Notes under the pieces: model-generated
Databases searched by the model: none
What the model was told of the DNA's origin: nothing
Seen by the model: the letters and a program-made list of their open reading frames with translations, nothing else
Origin: Gavia stellata
Taxonomy: Eukaryota; Chordata; Aves; Gaviiformes; Gaviidae
Length of the DNA: 64,000 bases
Assembly (NCBI RefSeq): GCF_030936135.1
Contig: NC_082610.1
Coordinates: forward strand, 21,958,428-22,022,427
Direction of reading: 5' to 3'
Made by a program: the position numbers and the translations under genes
In this document: in pieces, positions 10,837 through 24,090 of the stretch
Layout of the letters: each line of letters opens with the position of its first letter
Numbering within the stretch: position 1 is the first letter of the stretch

Positions 10837-12918
10837 TCACAGCATGTCCCTGGGCCCAACCGTATGAGCAGCTGTGTGCCCTCATGCACACAGAGGACAC
10901 AGACACATTTCACACCCAACGCTTGAATAACTCCCCCCACGTGTCTGTAGCGATGCAAAAGCAAAACCAAACACGCTCTTTGAGATCATGAAGACGCCTT
11001 GCAGGGCCTCTGCAAGGGCACGTGACTCCTTCCAGAGGAACCCAGTTCTTCAGGGACACTTCTCCTTGCCTCTACCCTCCCTTCCCAAAGCGCCAACCCC
11101 TTCCCCACACAGAGTACCTTCCCTCAAAGGAAGGGGTGTTTGCTTGAGCCTTTCACAGCTAGAAGCCATGGCCATGATAAGGACAAATAGGCAGCCAGGT
11201 CCCTTGTCCCGTAGAAGATCCCAGCTTCTCCCACGGCTGCCTACCTCTGGCCCATGGTGAAGACAGAACCTGCTCTGCGCCTGGGGAAGCAGCAAGGGGT
11301 GACCCCGCAGCCCACAGATGTGGCACTCCTGCTGCCCGGAGCGGCCGTGGGCTCTGCAGGGACGGCACAGGGACACCCTGCCCTGGCTGTAACGGCAGTG
11401 GCCTAATGGCTGGCTGATCTTTAGCTTGGCTGGGCGCGATCCTGTGGGCTGCCACCCGTGGCTGCCGTCACTGCGACCGACCTTTGTCAGTGGTGGACAG
11501 CCACGGAGTTAGTCTGGGCTGAGTGAGCTGCTGCTGGCCCTGGAGCCCAAATGGAGCGCAGGAGAGCAGGAGCGGAGGAGGAGACCAGGAGCCTTGAAAG
11601 GGCAGGCACAGCACGAGGCCAGAGGCTCCCAGGCTACAAACAGGCAGCAACAGGCGGCTAAAGGAAGGGCACCTCACAGGCTGGGAAACACCACAGTTGG
11701 GGAAAGCAATGAGAGCAATGAACAAGTATGCAACCTATGGAAAAACTGGCGTGCCCAGCAAAGCTCAGAGTATGGGGAATTGGGGAGAAGTGAGGAAAGA
11801 GCAAAGTGAAGCAGGTCCCAGGGCAGGGAGGACTGACAGTGACCCCGGAGGAAGGGGAGGAACGGCAAGGTCGGTGCCTCCCGGTGCCTCACTCGTGGGA
11901 AGGACCTGGGCAACGGGAGACTTTGGACAAGAAGGGCCCATATCCTTGTCACCAGCTGGAGCAGACCACAGCAGCAGTTGCTAATGCCTGGCTCAGACTG
12001 TCAGTAGCCCTTCGGCTTGGCACACAGGCGGCGTTTCTTGAGCTCAAGACAACTGCACAGGGTGTCGTGCAAGAGCCAACAGGAAAAAAGACAAAGTGAA
12101 ATGGGAAAAAAGGTCTCCTTTACCTCCTGGAGTATTTCCTTTCTGCATTCCTCCAGGAAGACGAACACCCACGCCCACACTGCTCTTGCACGTGTGGGGG
12201 TGACATGCAGCAAGCTGTCCAGGACGGCAGTCAGAAAGTCCATAGCCTGTGCCGGAGGGATGCATTTGCAAACAGCCTGGAGAGAAGTCAGGAGCAGGAG
12301 AGACCGTGTCACAGCTCTGCTCCAGCAGTTCAGAAAGGAAAGGAAACTTGACGGGACTGTTAGCTCCGCAGTCATGGAGGAGGCAATCACTTTTTCCTCC
12401 TGCTGTGCATATGGTGCTGTTTATGTCTAATGCGGCTAAGCGTTTTGGACAGCTTGCTCTGGAGACTCTGGAGGGGAGCAGGGGACATGCAGAAGCCCAG
12501 GAGCTGGGCCCCCACCCCGGTCTTTTGGGGCCAGTTACCTTTGCTATTTTGGTACAGGTCTCCACCAGAATCTCAGTGTCTGGGCTGTTCAGCTCCTCAC
12601 AAAAGCACCTGATCTCATCTGCCTGAGGCACCACCTCCATAGTCTTGGCTGGAGCAAACACCAGGAGAAAAGACGAGTCACGTCTACAGAAACCCAAACT
12701 CTGGCCCTAGATACTGCTAAAGGAGAACCCAAGGGGTGGCAGTGAAAGCCACAGGGAAACCCAGGGCCCTCCTGAACTCGGTGCAGCAGGATTTCCCGAG
12801 CCCGATAAATGGCTGACAAATCCCGGGCTGGAAAGAGCCCTCTCCCTCCTTGAACTGTTTGCTGGGGCTTCAGGGTTTCAGCAGCCTCTGCTCCTAGCAG
12901 CTGTGTCCCCAGTTCACG

Positions 12919-13111
12919 CACAAGCCACCGTTGTCTCTGGGAGGCAGGAAACCTCGCTGTGACTGCCTCAGCACAGGCAGACCCTGCTGCCTGAGGAGGA
13001 AAGGGTTCAAACACAAGCCTCTGTTGTCTCTGGGAGGCAGGAAACCTCCCCGTGACTGCCTCAGCACAGGCAGACCCTGCTGCCTGAGGAGGAAAGGGTT
13101 CAAACACAAGC
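12919..13111. repeat. Two-copy 93-bp tandem repeat in an MROH intron
   Basis: The stretch starting ttgtctctgggaggcaggaa at 12931 recurs at 13024, with only a few changes. It lies wholly within the intron between the exons 13688-13811 and 12539-12648, with a short third partial copy after 13104. A local duplication; no function is indicated. Confidence 0.85.
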
Positions 13112-14601
13112 CTTTGCAGCACGCCCTGGGCCTGCAGCTCAGATCCCTCCTCCCCGGCCACTTTGCTCTGGGCAGCAAATTGATTTCCTCTCTTGTGCTC
13201 GGCAGTAGATTTCTTCCCTGGCAGCAATGAGTTTGGAGACTGCCTGGGGAGCTGCCTGTCTCTCCAGGCCCAAGGCAGGGAGCGAGGGGGAAGGCACCCT
13301 CTGAAACATCAGGGACCTCATCCGAGCAAGTTGTCTGACCACCCTCTGTCTCTCCTTGAACATGGAGGGGGACAGACATGGAGGGGGACAGTCCCCAGCA
13401 TGGGTGACAACATCCTGCTCTCAGACAGCGGTGGGGGATGGCCCTGACCACCCAACCTCACACATGCCCCAAGGAGGTGGGACTCAGCAACCTTCTCCCA
13501 GGGATCCTTCCTGAGATGGCCAGGGAAGCAGAGGGCTAACAGGGTGGGGGGACAAAACCAGCCAAGCACGTTGCCTCCCCTTCCCTCCTGGGGACGGGGC
13601 CTGGCCCTGCAGGATGCCAGTGGTGCCAGACCGGGAAGGGAGGGAGGATCAGGCTGAGCAAGGCTGGGATGCACCCGCTTTCCTCACCTTGCATTTGGAG
13701 AAGGTAGCCAAGGCAGACCCATGCCCTCTGGCAGGACGTGGCCAGGCAGTCGCTGGTCAGAGTCGCCAGCAGTCCCACCAGGGAGCCGAACTGCTCGCAA
13801 GGACGTCCTCTCTGCAGGGGAGAGCAGCAGGAAAAGGGTCAGAGGCAGCCTCAGCACCCACTCGCCTCTGCTGCCCATCCTGCTCCAGGAGGAGAGACCG
13901 GGCAAAGGCAGGCAGAAGGGCTGCCCCGTAATCCCTGGAGCCCCGAAACCCAGCACCCAGTTGGGCAGGGCTCCCTTCCGGGGCCATGAATGGTGGGAAG
14001 GGGGCACGAGGGCACGCAGGGGGGCTCTACTCACCATGAGCTCAAATTGCTCCTTGCAAGCTCCCAGCACGTGGGTGCAAACCTGCAGGGCTCTCTCCCA
14101 CTCCCATTCTTTGGCTGAGGTGAGCCAGCCCTTCAGGACCTGAGGCAGGGTGCATCTCTCCCACAACAGGCATCTTTCTCTCCCTGAGATCCCTCTCCCC
14201 CTCCCTCCTTCTCCGGCCCCTTCCCAGTGTGGCCCCTGGCCCCACTAAGCACTGGCACTGCAGCCTCCACCACCTCGCTCTCTCCAGCCACCTCTGCCCT
14301 GAGCCCGCTGTTGCTTCCCTGCTGGCATCTCCCCACTCCAGCCTTCCCCCAGGCTGCTCTCACCCAGCTCAGGGCTGGCTCTGGACTTTGCCTAAGTCCG
14401 GGCCCACTTCCCTGCCTGGCCTGAGGCTGCACTGGCTGGGTGCTCCTGTCCCCCAGCTCAGTCCCTTGCCCCGGCCAGACGCACAGCCTCAGAGCGAGGA
14501 GCCAAAGCCCCACTTTCCCATAGGAAAGGTATGCACCTCCTAACACCCTCTAATGCCTCCACTCTCTGCCCCCACGACACAGTTGCCCCATGGCCACTCA
14601 C

Positions 14602-17600
14602 ATGGACCACGTCATCAAAGCAGGCAGAGGTCTTCTCTGCCTCCAGAAGGGTTTCTAGGAGATGGCCCAGATCTTCCATGCATCTCCTGTGCAGAAGCTG
14701 AAAGCAGGAAAGCAGAGCTGAGGTTCTGCATCAACAGGGGCTGCCGGGGCGCACTGAGGTGGGATCCTGACCCAGGGGTGGGCAGGCACTGGCCGGTGGG
14801 TACCTGCATGTTCACAGCTGCCCTCACTGTCTTCCTGCCCTTTTTCATCCGCTCCTTGGAAGGACAGGACAAGACAGTTTGGCAGCACACTGACAGCAGC
14901 TTGCGATTTTCCTCCCTACTCAGAGGTGGCCAGAGGAAAAAGGAAGAGAAAACAGAAAGAGGATTTACTAGCCCTCTCTGGAGTGGCTCAAACCAAAGCT
15001 GGGTTCCTCCTAATCAAGGGCCTCAAATCCAACACCCCCAGCCCACGCCAGTGAGCACTGCCTTCAGCGCCAGCAATTCCTGCCTCCTCCCAGGCAGCAG
15101 GCAAACCCCTGCCCCCAAGTTAAGGAACCCCGGGGGCTTCCTTCCTGGGGGAGACACCCGACATGGGGGACACCCTCCGACTCCACAGCCCCAGCAGCTC
15201 CCGGCTCCATGCTCAAGGCCACTGGGGCTGCCCCAGAGAGCTGGGATGGGGCACACTGGGAGTCCCCAGAGCCCGGGGAACAGACCTCACCTCAACTCCT
15301 CCAGGGCCTGGAACACTCCATACACCAGGGAGTCCCAGGGCTCCCCCTTGATCCAGTCCTGCAAGTCCCAGAGAGAGAAGCGCAGAGTTGGCTGGGGCAC
15401 AGTACAGCCCTCCCGCCTCCCCTGGGGACAGGCTTTGCCGCCAGGCCTGGGCAGACACTGCCCCGTCACCCCTACACATCCCCAAAGGCACCGCAGGAGG
15501 GACCCTGCTCCCCAGCCACAGCCACCCAGCACCAGCACTCAAGGGCCCCACCAGCTCCGGACACAGCTCCAGGAGCTCACATGAAGCCCAGAGACCATCG
15601 TGCCTCTGGGGAAACCAGTCTGATGGCACAGCCCAAAACTCCCCTGTGTGATTGCCCCGCCTACGGGCACTCACCAGCAAGGTCCACATCGCCTCCCGCT
15701 TTAAGGAGAGCTCAAAGCTGCCGCAGTCACCCACAGCCTGGATGGCACAGCTGACCTCGGTGATGCTCTGCACCAGGGCGAGCTTGAGCTGCATGTCCTG
15801 AGGCCAAAGAGAGCAAAGCACCCCTTCAACTCTTTGAAGGGCTGAGAGGTGGAAGAGGAGCATGGGCAGGGGAAACCCATGGGGGGCTGGATCTGGATGT
15901 TGAGGACAAACCCTTCCTTGGGAGGTCTTTAGAAAGAGACCGTCCATCTCAGTCTGCCCCAGCCCCTCGGGGCTGGAGCTGGGACACCCAGGCATCCCTG
16001 CCCTGTGTGCCCCATACTCCTACCCACTCTTTAGCACCGGAGAGACGCAGGATGTTGCCCATGATTCCTCTATCCAGGTGGGTGAGCAGCTGCTCCTTGG
16101 GGGCACGCAGCGCAATGCCGCTGTAGGTGCGCATGAGAGCAGCGCGAATGGCCTGGGCTCTCTCCGTCTTCTGTCGCTGCTGTACCTGTGTCAACAGAGA
16201 TGCCCCGAGATGTCAGCCCTGGGACTCTTGCGGGCTCCTGCGGCCGGCCTTGCCCTGCACCTTCCCCAGCTCCTTGTTTCCCTGGGCACCTCCCAGCAGC
16301 TCCCCAAGCTGCTCTTTGAGCTGCGAGCTCCAGGGCCAGGAGCTGTTCCCATCCCACAGCTTGGGATCTCGCATGGGGATGGGGACGAGGTGCAGCCAGC
16401 ATTGCACACGCTGCTGGCTCTTTTACCACTGATTTGAGAGGTCGGGGAGCTGCCTGGAGCCTTTCTGTGGAAAGGTATCTGACATAGCCTGTCACAGTCC
16501 TGCTCAGAGATGTGCAGCCCGTGCGTGCCAGGGGTGCAGATGAGCCCACTCTGCTCACCTCCCCAGGCCAGGCTGCAGCGCTCTTTGTGCAGGGCCCTGC
16601 CCTGCCCTGCCCTGAAAGGCTTCCCCACAGCCCCCAGGTGGGGAGCAGAGCCAGTGAGACCTCACCAGGCTCCTGCTCCCGGCCCTCAGCTTAGAGGAGG
16701 GGGCAGAGTGTCCCACCGTGCACATCCCCTTGTCGCCAGCTCCTGCTGAAGTTAAGTCAGGGGCAACGTGGCTGCAAGCAAGCAACCGCTGCAGCTGCCC
16801 CAGCTGGGTGGCTCTGATCCACCCGGTGTCAAACCCCCTCCTTTGCAAAGACACCTCAGGGGCCCCAATGCCAGGACGTCCCCTCTAAAACACAGGTCTC
16901 ACGTAGGTCTTACAAGAGGGTTAATCTAAAGGCAGCTGCCACGGTTTGGCTGCTGCAGGTGAAGAAGTGGAAATAAGGTCAAAAAAGGAAAGCCAAGCAG
17001 GGAAACCCCGGATCCGTTACCTTCCAGCCCATGGAAGTCTGAGAGAACCCATCTCTGGTGAAAGCAGCAGAGAACATAGTCACCATGTCCAAGACCAGGT
17101 GGAAGTGGCTCTCGGCAGTGTGGGACACAATAGAAATCATTCCCTGCAACCACAGAGAAACAAGGAGTTGTCTCCAGCCCAGGCACTCAGCCGTGGTCAG
17201 CAACAACGGCCAGGCAGGACGTTGCAGCAAGGGGGAAACGGCAGCAAGGGGGAAATCAAGGTCTGGAGCAGCCGTCCCTCTCCCCTAGGAACAGGCAGGG
17301 GATGCTCAGGACATGAGCATCACCTCACCTGGGCCTCAGACAGCTCCATGGGGTTTGTCTCCTGCAGGAACCTCACCATCTGCCCTTGGATGTGTGTGAG
17401 GTCCTGACAAGCTGCCAGCGCCGTCCCAAGAGCCTTGTACAGGAAAAGCTGAAAGAGAAGAGGCCAAGCCCAAGATGCGGTCACGGCCCAACCTGTCAGG
17501 AGAGGGCTGGCCCCCACACGGACCCGACCGCCCCTGGGAGCAGGCAAGGCCGGCCACAGTGCCAGGCTGTAGCCAGTCACTGAGGCAAGCCGGGGGGGAG

Positions 17601-19980
17601 CGCCTTTTCAGGACAAGGGAAGGGGAAGAATTGGAAACCGCCTGCGTGGGCAAAGCACCGGGGCCAGCCCCGGCCCCCACACGGGGCAGGAGACACACCT
17701 TCTCCCAGGAGTCGGGGGCAGAGCTGCTGGCTCAGCTCCTGGCTCAGGCCCACGGTCCAGGCCTTGTCCTTGATGGGCTCCAGCAACGCTCGCAGGAACT
17801 GTGGGGAACAGGAGAGGAAGCCCTTGGCCAGGGCCATTTCCACACTCACGTATCTCGGGATGCTGCTGGGGGAGAGCTGCTGGGAACGGCAGACTCTTCC
17901 CCCGCCCCACCCAGCCCTCTTTTCACCAGCCTCCCTCTTCTCCTAACACCTCAGGTGAGACCCCCCCGGCATGCCGGACGTAGAGGAGGAGGCAGTGCTA
18001 AGGCACGTGCCACAGCGTTAGAGGGCATTAGCCATCAGCCGTGGCACGTGTGCAGACAGCAGCTCCTCTGAGCGGGCAGGCACCTACTGCAGGGGGAGAC
18101 GCAGGGTGCTCAGGAGGTGACCCCACCTCCTGCTGCCTACACAGGCAGCCCCGAGCTTCCTCCCACAACTTTGTCTGCTCCCTCTTCTCCCTCTCTATTT
18201 GTGACATCCCCCCAAGGATGCTGTACCTTGAGTACACGGTGCTCCCACTCTGCAGAGTCCAGGCAGCTCCCAGTTTTTGCTAGAAAGCAAGAGGAAGCAA
18301 AAGCTCTCGCTGCTATTTAAGCTCACACCAAAGACGAACCCGGTGGTCTCCTCTGCGGTCAGACCTCCCAAAAGTCCCAGGCCATCAGCCTAGAAAGGGC
18401 CCAGCTACACCAAAGCCCTCACGAGGCCGAAGACACGGGAGGGATCCCAGGGGCATTTGTCTGACCACGGCAGATCCCCACTGCTTGACTGCAGCTCCCA
18501 GAACAACTCCGACCACTGAGTCACAGGACGCACCAGCAACACACATTTTCTCTTAACGACCCACTGCTTTTTACCCACTTGCAGCCCTTCTCCCAGGCTA
18601 TTGCCAAGGATGGCTGCTGCAAACCTGGCCTGGCCTAGGGATTCCATCCTCCAAAGCCAGGGGCTTCACCCGCTCCAGGAGCAGCAGTCCTGTCCCTCCC
18701 CCAAACACCGTCCCGGGCAGGACGTGGGGGTGCCACGAAGACCTGCCATCCAAAGGGACAAAACCAGCCCCGTCCATCCCCTGGGCCGAACCGATGCTGA
18801 GGGATGGCTGCCCCCAGCCTCGGTGCGGGCTCCCTGGAAGGGAAAAGGCAGCAGAGCAAGTGCTGGGGAACTGGGGACAATTCCGCCCCCCGTCACGCTG
18901 GGAAGCTGCATTTTCCTGCCCCCCTTCCCTCCCCCCAGCCTCTCCCTCCCCACCCGCACTTTACCTTCCACGTACTGCAGCAGGAGGGGGATCTCGGCCG
19001 CCCACACTGCCCCCAAGGCTCTGTGGATCCTGCTGTGGAGGGCCTGCAGCAGCTGCAAGGCAGCGACTGCACGTTCGCTGCTCACGTACGGATCTGCCGT
19101 CACCACCTAGGCGAGGGCAGGAGAGAAGGGTCGCTCCTGCCGCCAGAGCTGCAGCTTCTCCTGGGAGGGAGGGAGGGAGCTCGGCACCGCTCAGCCAGCA
19201 GCGGGCAGCTGATGGCTTCACCCGGGGTGCTGCCAGCCCAGAGAAAGGAGTGGGATCCCCGACGGGCTCAGGCAGGCTCGGGCATGCTGCCTCCTCCTCG
19301 GGGGATCCCAGCACTGGCCGCAACGGCATCTCTGCCCCTCTCTCCACCACCCCTGGCCAGAAAAGCTCTTTCCCCAGGGCCCTGCTACTCACCAGCAGTC
19401 GAGCCAACAGGGCCTGGGGAGCCGGCAGCCAGGCTGTGGGGAGGAAGAAAGGCCGGGTGAGCCGACGAGCCCCCGCCGTGCCCTGCCCCTTGCACCTCTG
19501 ATGCCCTGCACAGGGCTGAGAGCAGCTGTGCTGCCACAGCACTGACCCGGGAGAAATCCCCAGGGCTGCCCAGCATGAGATGAAGACAGCTCCAGCATGG
19601 CCAGGAACGAGCCCCAGCTTGCCAAGAGAGTGCTGCGAGTAGGAGAGGCGGGCCTCTGCACCGGGCAAGGGGCAATGCAGTGCAGGCCCCTCGTGCCCAG
19701 CAGCAGAGCCTGGCTCTGCCCTGGTTTTCCTGGGCTCGTGCTGGGGGCTGGTGGGGTGCAGGGAGACACAGACTGGCCAAATCCCTGGCCAAACCCAGCA
19801 GCGCTCACTGGGGCTCCTACCTTGCTCCTAGGAGTCCATGGCATCAGGCTCCTCCTCTTCTTCCTTGCACCCTACTCTCTCTTGCCTCTCCACTAGGGCT
19901 CAGAGACAGCGGGAGAGTGGGATGAGCATGCCGCTGTACTGGGCTGGCACCACGTACTGCAGCAGCCTCGGCCACAGGAG
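14602..19980 (-). pseudogene. MROH gene, central exons
   Basis: Exons: 19980-19821, 19433-19393, 19106-18965, 18279-18227, 17798-17699, 17448-17329, 17143-17021, 16185-16024, 15797-15675, 15358-15291, 14918-14804, 14697-14602. Motifs in order: RLLQYVVPAQYSGMLIP, LPAPQALLARLL, ADPYVSSERAVAALQLL, SAEWEHRVLK, DKAWTVGLSQELSQQL, FLYKALGTALAACQDL, SIVSHTAESHFHLVLDM, IALRAPKEQLLTHLD, VQSITEVSCAIQAVGD, DWIKGEPWDSLVYGV, RKLLSVCCQTVLSCPS, LGHLLETLLEAEKTSACF. The first exon has two in-frame stops (TGA 19900-19902, TAG 19828-19830). The exon 17699-17798 is 100 nt, with one extra base near the downstream end that throws the SWEK-like ending out of frame. Confidence 0.86.
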
Positions 19981-20175
19981 CTGCAGAGAAGAACCGGGCA
20001 ATTCACCACATTGGCATTTCCACTCAGCTCCAAGATGAAAAGGACAGTCTGCGTCTCCCTGAGCCTTGTGCGCTTCAGCACATGTGAGGGGAGAGGTTCA
20101 GGGCATGGGGGAGCACGAGGAAAAATGTCCTGAAGGCAAGAAGTGGCCACAGCAGCGGGACACAGGGCGACTTAC

Positions 20176-23100
20176 TTTGGTCATCCCTCTCAGAGAGACA
20201 TCCAGCTAGCCCAGGATGTTCACACACAGGGCTCGAAGAGCTCCATCCTCCAGTGTTTCCCAGGCAAAAAGGCCTCCTGCCACCTGTAAGACAGAGTTGG
20301 CAAAACCCCTGTTACTCTCAGCTCCCGACCGACAAGGCTCAGGCATGGCCTCACCAGTGCTCCTGCGCCAACCTCCCAGGAGCACTGACCTCCTGAAGGA
20401 GGACAAGGACAGCCAGACCCAGCTCGGGAACCACTTCCCAGACCCTGGGAAGGACTAGGAAGCCTGGGAGCAGAGAGAGACACTGCTTGTCTGCACAGTC
20501 CCCCAGGGCCCAAATGCTGCTGTTGTGCCACCAAAGCAGAGGCGAGGAATGTGCCTTTCAGCAGGGCTGTGCTCGGTGCCAGCCCTGGCGGCAGCACGCC
20601 CAGCTCGACGGATGCAGGGGAGCACCCGGAAGCCCTTTCCTCCACCCTGCTCCCAAAGCAGAGCTTCCCCAAGCCACAGAGCAAAGCAATGCGCACGGAT
20701 CTCCCAGCTAGAGGGAAGAGTCTCGGCAAGTCAGCAGGAGGCTCGGCCATCCCCAGCTTTCATCTCCTGGGCGCCCAGCTGGAAATGCTCCCCAAAGGGA
20801 CTGCCAGACAGCCTGTCCCCTTGCCAGAAGGGATGCAGGCCCCCAGACAGTCATTGGATGGGCAGGGTGTGCTTTGGAGGGCCAGAGCACGAGAACACCA
20901 CAGAAAGATCCTCTAGCCCAGCCCACCTGTCTGCACTGGCTGTGTTTTTCTGATTGTCCATCAGCATTTAAAGATGGAGGCTGTCCTGTCCCTACAAGCC
21001 CCTCCCTTTGCAAGGCGGCTTTGCGGAAGGCACCTGTGGGCACAGCTCAGCCCGTGGGGTGCACAGGCAGCCCTGCAGTCCCAGGTGGCACGCCCGGGTG
21101 CAAACCCTCATCATTCACTGACATCTCCACCAACATCAGCACAGACGCCCACAAGCAACGGCCATTTGGAGGCCGCTCCGACGGCAGTGCCAGCGCTGAT
21201 GGCCCTGCAGCCTGGAGCTCTCCACGGCCAAGGATGCCTGCAGGAGCTCTCAGCACAGTCCAGGCACCAGTCAAAGCCCTGGCTGTCCTGCTCTGCCCTT
21301 ACCAGTCTGCCCGAGGTCCGGCTGAACTCTTTGAAGATGTGCTGCACCACATCCCATGACCAGCAGCTCTGGGAGCCGGAGCTGAGCAGCTCCCGGATGA
21401 ACTCCAGAACTGCCCTCCGCACCTGCCAGGGGAGAGCGTGGTTATGGTCCTCCTGTTCAAAACCCAAAGGGAAGCCGCCTTTGCTTGGGGGCAGCCTTTG
21501 TGGCTCGCGGAGAGATGACGAGCGCATGGCAGAAGCTTTCGCTCCTGCCATCAGGGCTGGGCTTTAGCACCAGGCTGGACGGGCATTTGTCCCAGAGAGC
21601 ACAGTGGCCTCCCTGCTCCACTCTGCCAGCTCTCCCTGGGGAAAGGCCATCACCCACCGCCTGGGCAATGCGCCGGCACTTCCCCAGGCACCCCAGCTCT
21701 GCCCTAAGGGAAAGGCTTCCTCTGCCTCCCCTGGTGGCATCGTCCCTTCCCAAACCAGCTCACCTGGGCACTGGGGTCATTGCACACTGACCCCATGGCC
21801 TCCACCACCTGGGGCAGCTTCTCTCTCACTGCAGGTGCTGCAAGAGATGCAGAGAGGTGTGTGTTGAGGCAGAGCCCCAATGGCAGAAGCTTCCAAGTTA
21901 CCAATGGGACAGAAAAGCAGGGCCTGACTTCACAGGAGGCAGTGGAGTAGCCGAAGTGACTCCGTTTCTAGAGGCACAGCTGTTTTATAGGGACTGAAAG
22001 CTATGGTAATATGGGAACACAGAAGACGAGAGAAACGGCATGGGTACAAGCAGCTCCTGTGCACACCAGCCTACTAGCCTGCCCGTGTTACTGAGCTTGG
22101 AGCATCGTCCCTGGTGTGCTGCCATTTCGAACTGCCGGGGGAGAGCTCGAGCCCTGTCGCGCGGGGCGTCAGCTCGGCTGGGGGACCCGCTCTTTACAGC
22201 TCCTTTTGGGTGCAGGTGCACCGCTTTCAGCCCGTTCCTGCTATCAGCCCAGCAGCCCCAACCCCTGCCTTGTGTCCCTGGTCCGTGGTACTGACCGTCA
22301 GAGTGGGCCAGCACTCCCAGCAGGCCCAGGGCTGCCACGTGACCGGCCTCACTCCCACCGCTCAGCTGGGACTGTAGAAACAGGACCGTCTCCTCGGGGC
22401 ATATTCGTGCTGCAGGGAAGAAATCGCATTCTACATTAGCAGGCAGCTGCCCCCCCCCACCTCCGACCGCCAAGGACAGGGAGAGAGCTGCCACGGCACG
22501 GCGGGGCATCGCCCAGTCTCCTCTCCTTACCCTGCAGCACGATGCAGCGGGACAGCGCTGCCTTATGGGCCCGGCCAAGCTCCTTGGTTGCATCAGGGAG
22601 CTGCGGGAACAAGGTCCGTTTCAGAGAAAGTCGCATCAGTGTTGCGAAGGACTGAAAAGAAACGGTGCTCTCCGCTCTCCTCTCCCTGGGCATTCCGGGC
22701 ACAGGACCCAAGGCCAAAACCCAGCCCACCCCACGGTGGCCCCGACACACACAGAGCTTTGCAGCAGCCCTGGCTGCCCAGGAGCTGAGGCCGAGCGGCG
22801 TCGTGATGCTGCCCTTAGGCTGCCGGCGCTCCAGAGTCCTCCTGCGACTGGGCCGAGAGGGAAATTGCTGTGGGAACCGGGCTGCCCCTCGGCCCATTCC
22901 AAACAGCCGGGATCAGGCATCCTGCAGCCTTAAGGTGGCACCTGGATCACAAATCCTGCCATGCTCCTGGCCTGCAGGAAGGTCCCAGTGCAGGGACACC
23001 CTACCCTGCCCTGCCAGCTGGCAGGTCTTTCCCCTCCATGGCAATCATGCGTATGGGCCCCAGGCCAGCGGCAGGGCGCAGGCTCCCCTTACCTGGTGGT

Positions 23101-24090
23101 ACACAGCGGTGCTGACGGCAAGAGCCGTGCCCCGTGGGATTGGGGCCTGAACTGCCTCCAGCATCTCCAGGACATAGCTGAGGCTCTACGGGGGAGAACG
23201 GGGGAGGAAGAGGAGGCTAAAGCCACCTGAAGGCACTTGGGAAAGGAGAAACCCAGCACTTCTGGGACAAGGGGAGCCCCTAACACCAGCTCCCAGGGAA
23301 AACCACAAACCCTCCTGGATGGGGCTTCTTGTTTGCCCTCCCCTCAGAGCAGCATCGGCAGGGTCTCCTTCCTCTGAACAGAGCCCGCTGTTGACAACTC
23401 TGTTTCCCAGCACTTCCCACTCATCAGACCTCGGCCCTCACTGGATGCCCTCACCGGACGGGACTGGACATGGCTCTGGGCATTAGGGCAAAGCCCTTCC
23501 CGCACACAGAGCCCTGGGGAGGTGGTAATGCCTCCCTTCCTGAGAAAACGAGCCCCAGGGACTCCTTGGTGAGACGAGGGAGGCTTTTCCCCGGCACAGC
23601 CCTGTGCTGCTGCCCCCTCTCCTTCTCCATGGAGATGCCAGGAACAAACTGCCGCAGACTCGAGACCCCCCTGGGACCTCTCCGTGGGGCTGGTGGCTTC
23701 CTAGGGCTCTTCCTCAAGGCAGGAGAAATAACCTTGAGCGTGAACCCAGCTCTCGCTCAGTCAGAAACAGCCCTGAGTCCACGTCTCCGCACAGCTGTCT
23801 GCGTCCCCTCTCCAAATTCCCCGTAATGACGAGTCCCCAGAGCCTCTGCCTTAGGACCACCGCTGGGTCTGAATAGCCAAGGAACATCTCTGCACCACTC
23901 TGTACTTCCCCAAAAACCAGGGGCGGAGGCAGGCTGCTTTGGTGGCCTTGAAGGAGAACAAGCTCACCTGGGCTGCTCGCACGTCACTGGACACCTCTGC
24001 TATCAGGCGGTTCAGGACACCGCTCGTCAAACAGCCATCCTCTCCCTGCAAGATGCTCTCAAGCTCCCGGTACATCTCCACTCGGTCACC
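20176..24090 (-). pseudogene. MROH gene, 5'-side exons found
   Basis: Exons (high to low): 24090-23968, 23185-23093, 22600-22531, 22409-22296, 21837-21764, 21422-21303, 20283-20176. They encode, in order, MYRELESILQGEDG, SLSYVLEMLEAVQAP, DATKELGRAHKAALSR, ICPEETVLFLQSQLSG, VREKLPQVVEAMGSV, VRRAVLEFIRELLSSGSQ and GGLFAWETLEDGALRALCV. Phases join without a break (0,0,1,1,0,0). The last exon has TAG at 20206-20208, 26 codons in, where related proteins continue. A further possible exon at about 24190-24310 (SEALQKIFA) has a poor acceptor and was left out. Confidence 0.85.

Larger units (their letters stand above)
8807..14139 (-). pseudogene. MROH gene, 3'-side exons
   Basis: Exons: 14139-14035, 13811-13688, 12648-12539, 12276-12124, 10594-10449, 10201-10039, 9749-9556, 8944-8807. 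Motifs in order: GWLTSAKEWEWERALQVC, CEQFGSLVGLLATLTSD, MEVVPQADEIRCFCEEL, KCIPPAQAMDFLTAVLD, NTLCTYMQQSTHRPFLL, ELWRSLGRSTIGIQVL, ISEVVLALRSTEELRQLL, IFLSAIELVLGKCMAQ. All eight are open and phases join (0,1,0,0,2,0,2). The last ends in phase 2, which does not join properly to the terminal exon at 8309, so an exon in between is missing or a lesion exists. Confidence 0.85.
8195..24090 (-). pseudogene. MROH-family (Maestro HEAT-like repeat) gene, decayed, both ends incomplete
   Basis: Twenty-eight exons in consistent order and phase, with GT-AG borders, make up a Maestro HEAT-like repeat protein of the type multiplied in birds. The product would be a large alpha-helical HEAT-repeat protein; no biochemical role is firmly known for the family. 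Hallmarks are RMTKLLWPRLLQYV-type, GMISIVSHTAESHFHLVLD and LALVQSITEVSCAIQAVGD segments. Lesions: TAG at 20206-20208, TGA at 19900-19902 and TAG at 19828-19830, all in frame, and a 1-nt frameshift in the exon 17699-17798. N-terminal exons should lie above 24.1 kb, but an ERV-A fragment starts about 300 bp away. The C-terminal HEAT repeats usual after the exon 8807-8944 are not found. I call it a pseudogene or decayed paralogue; a short expressed form is not excluded. Confidence 0.88.

Noticed and set aside
14553-15584. 343-codon plus-strand frame
   Set aside because: It runs antisense across MROH exons and introns and is rich in Pro/Gly/Arg; a shadow of GC-rich coding DNA.
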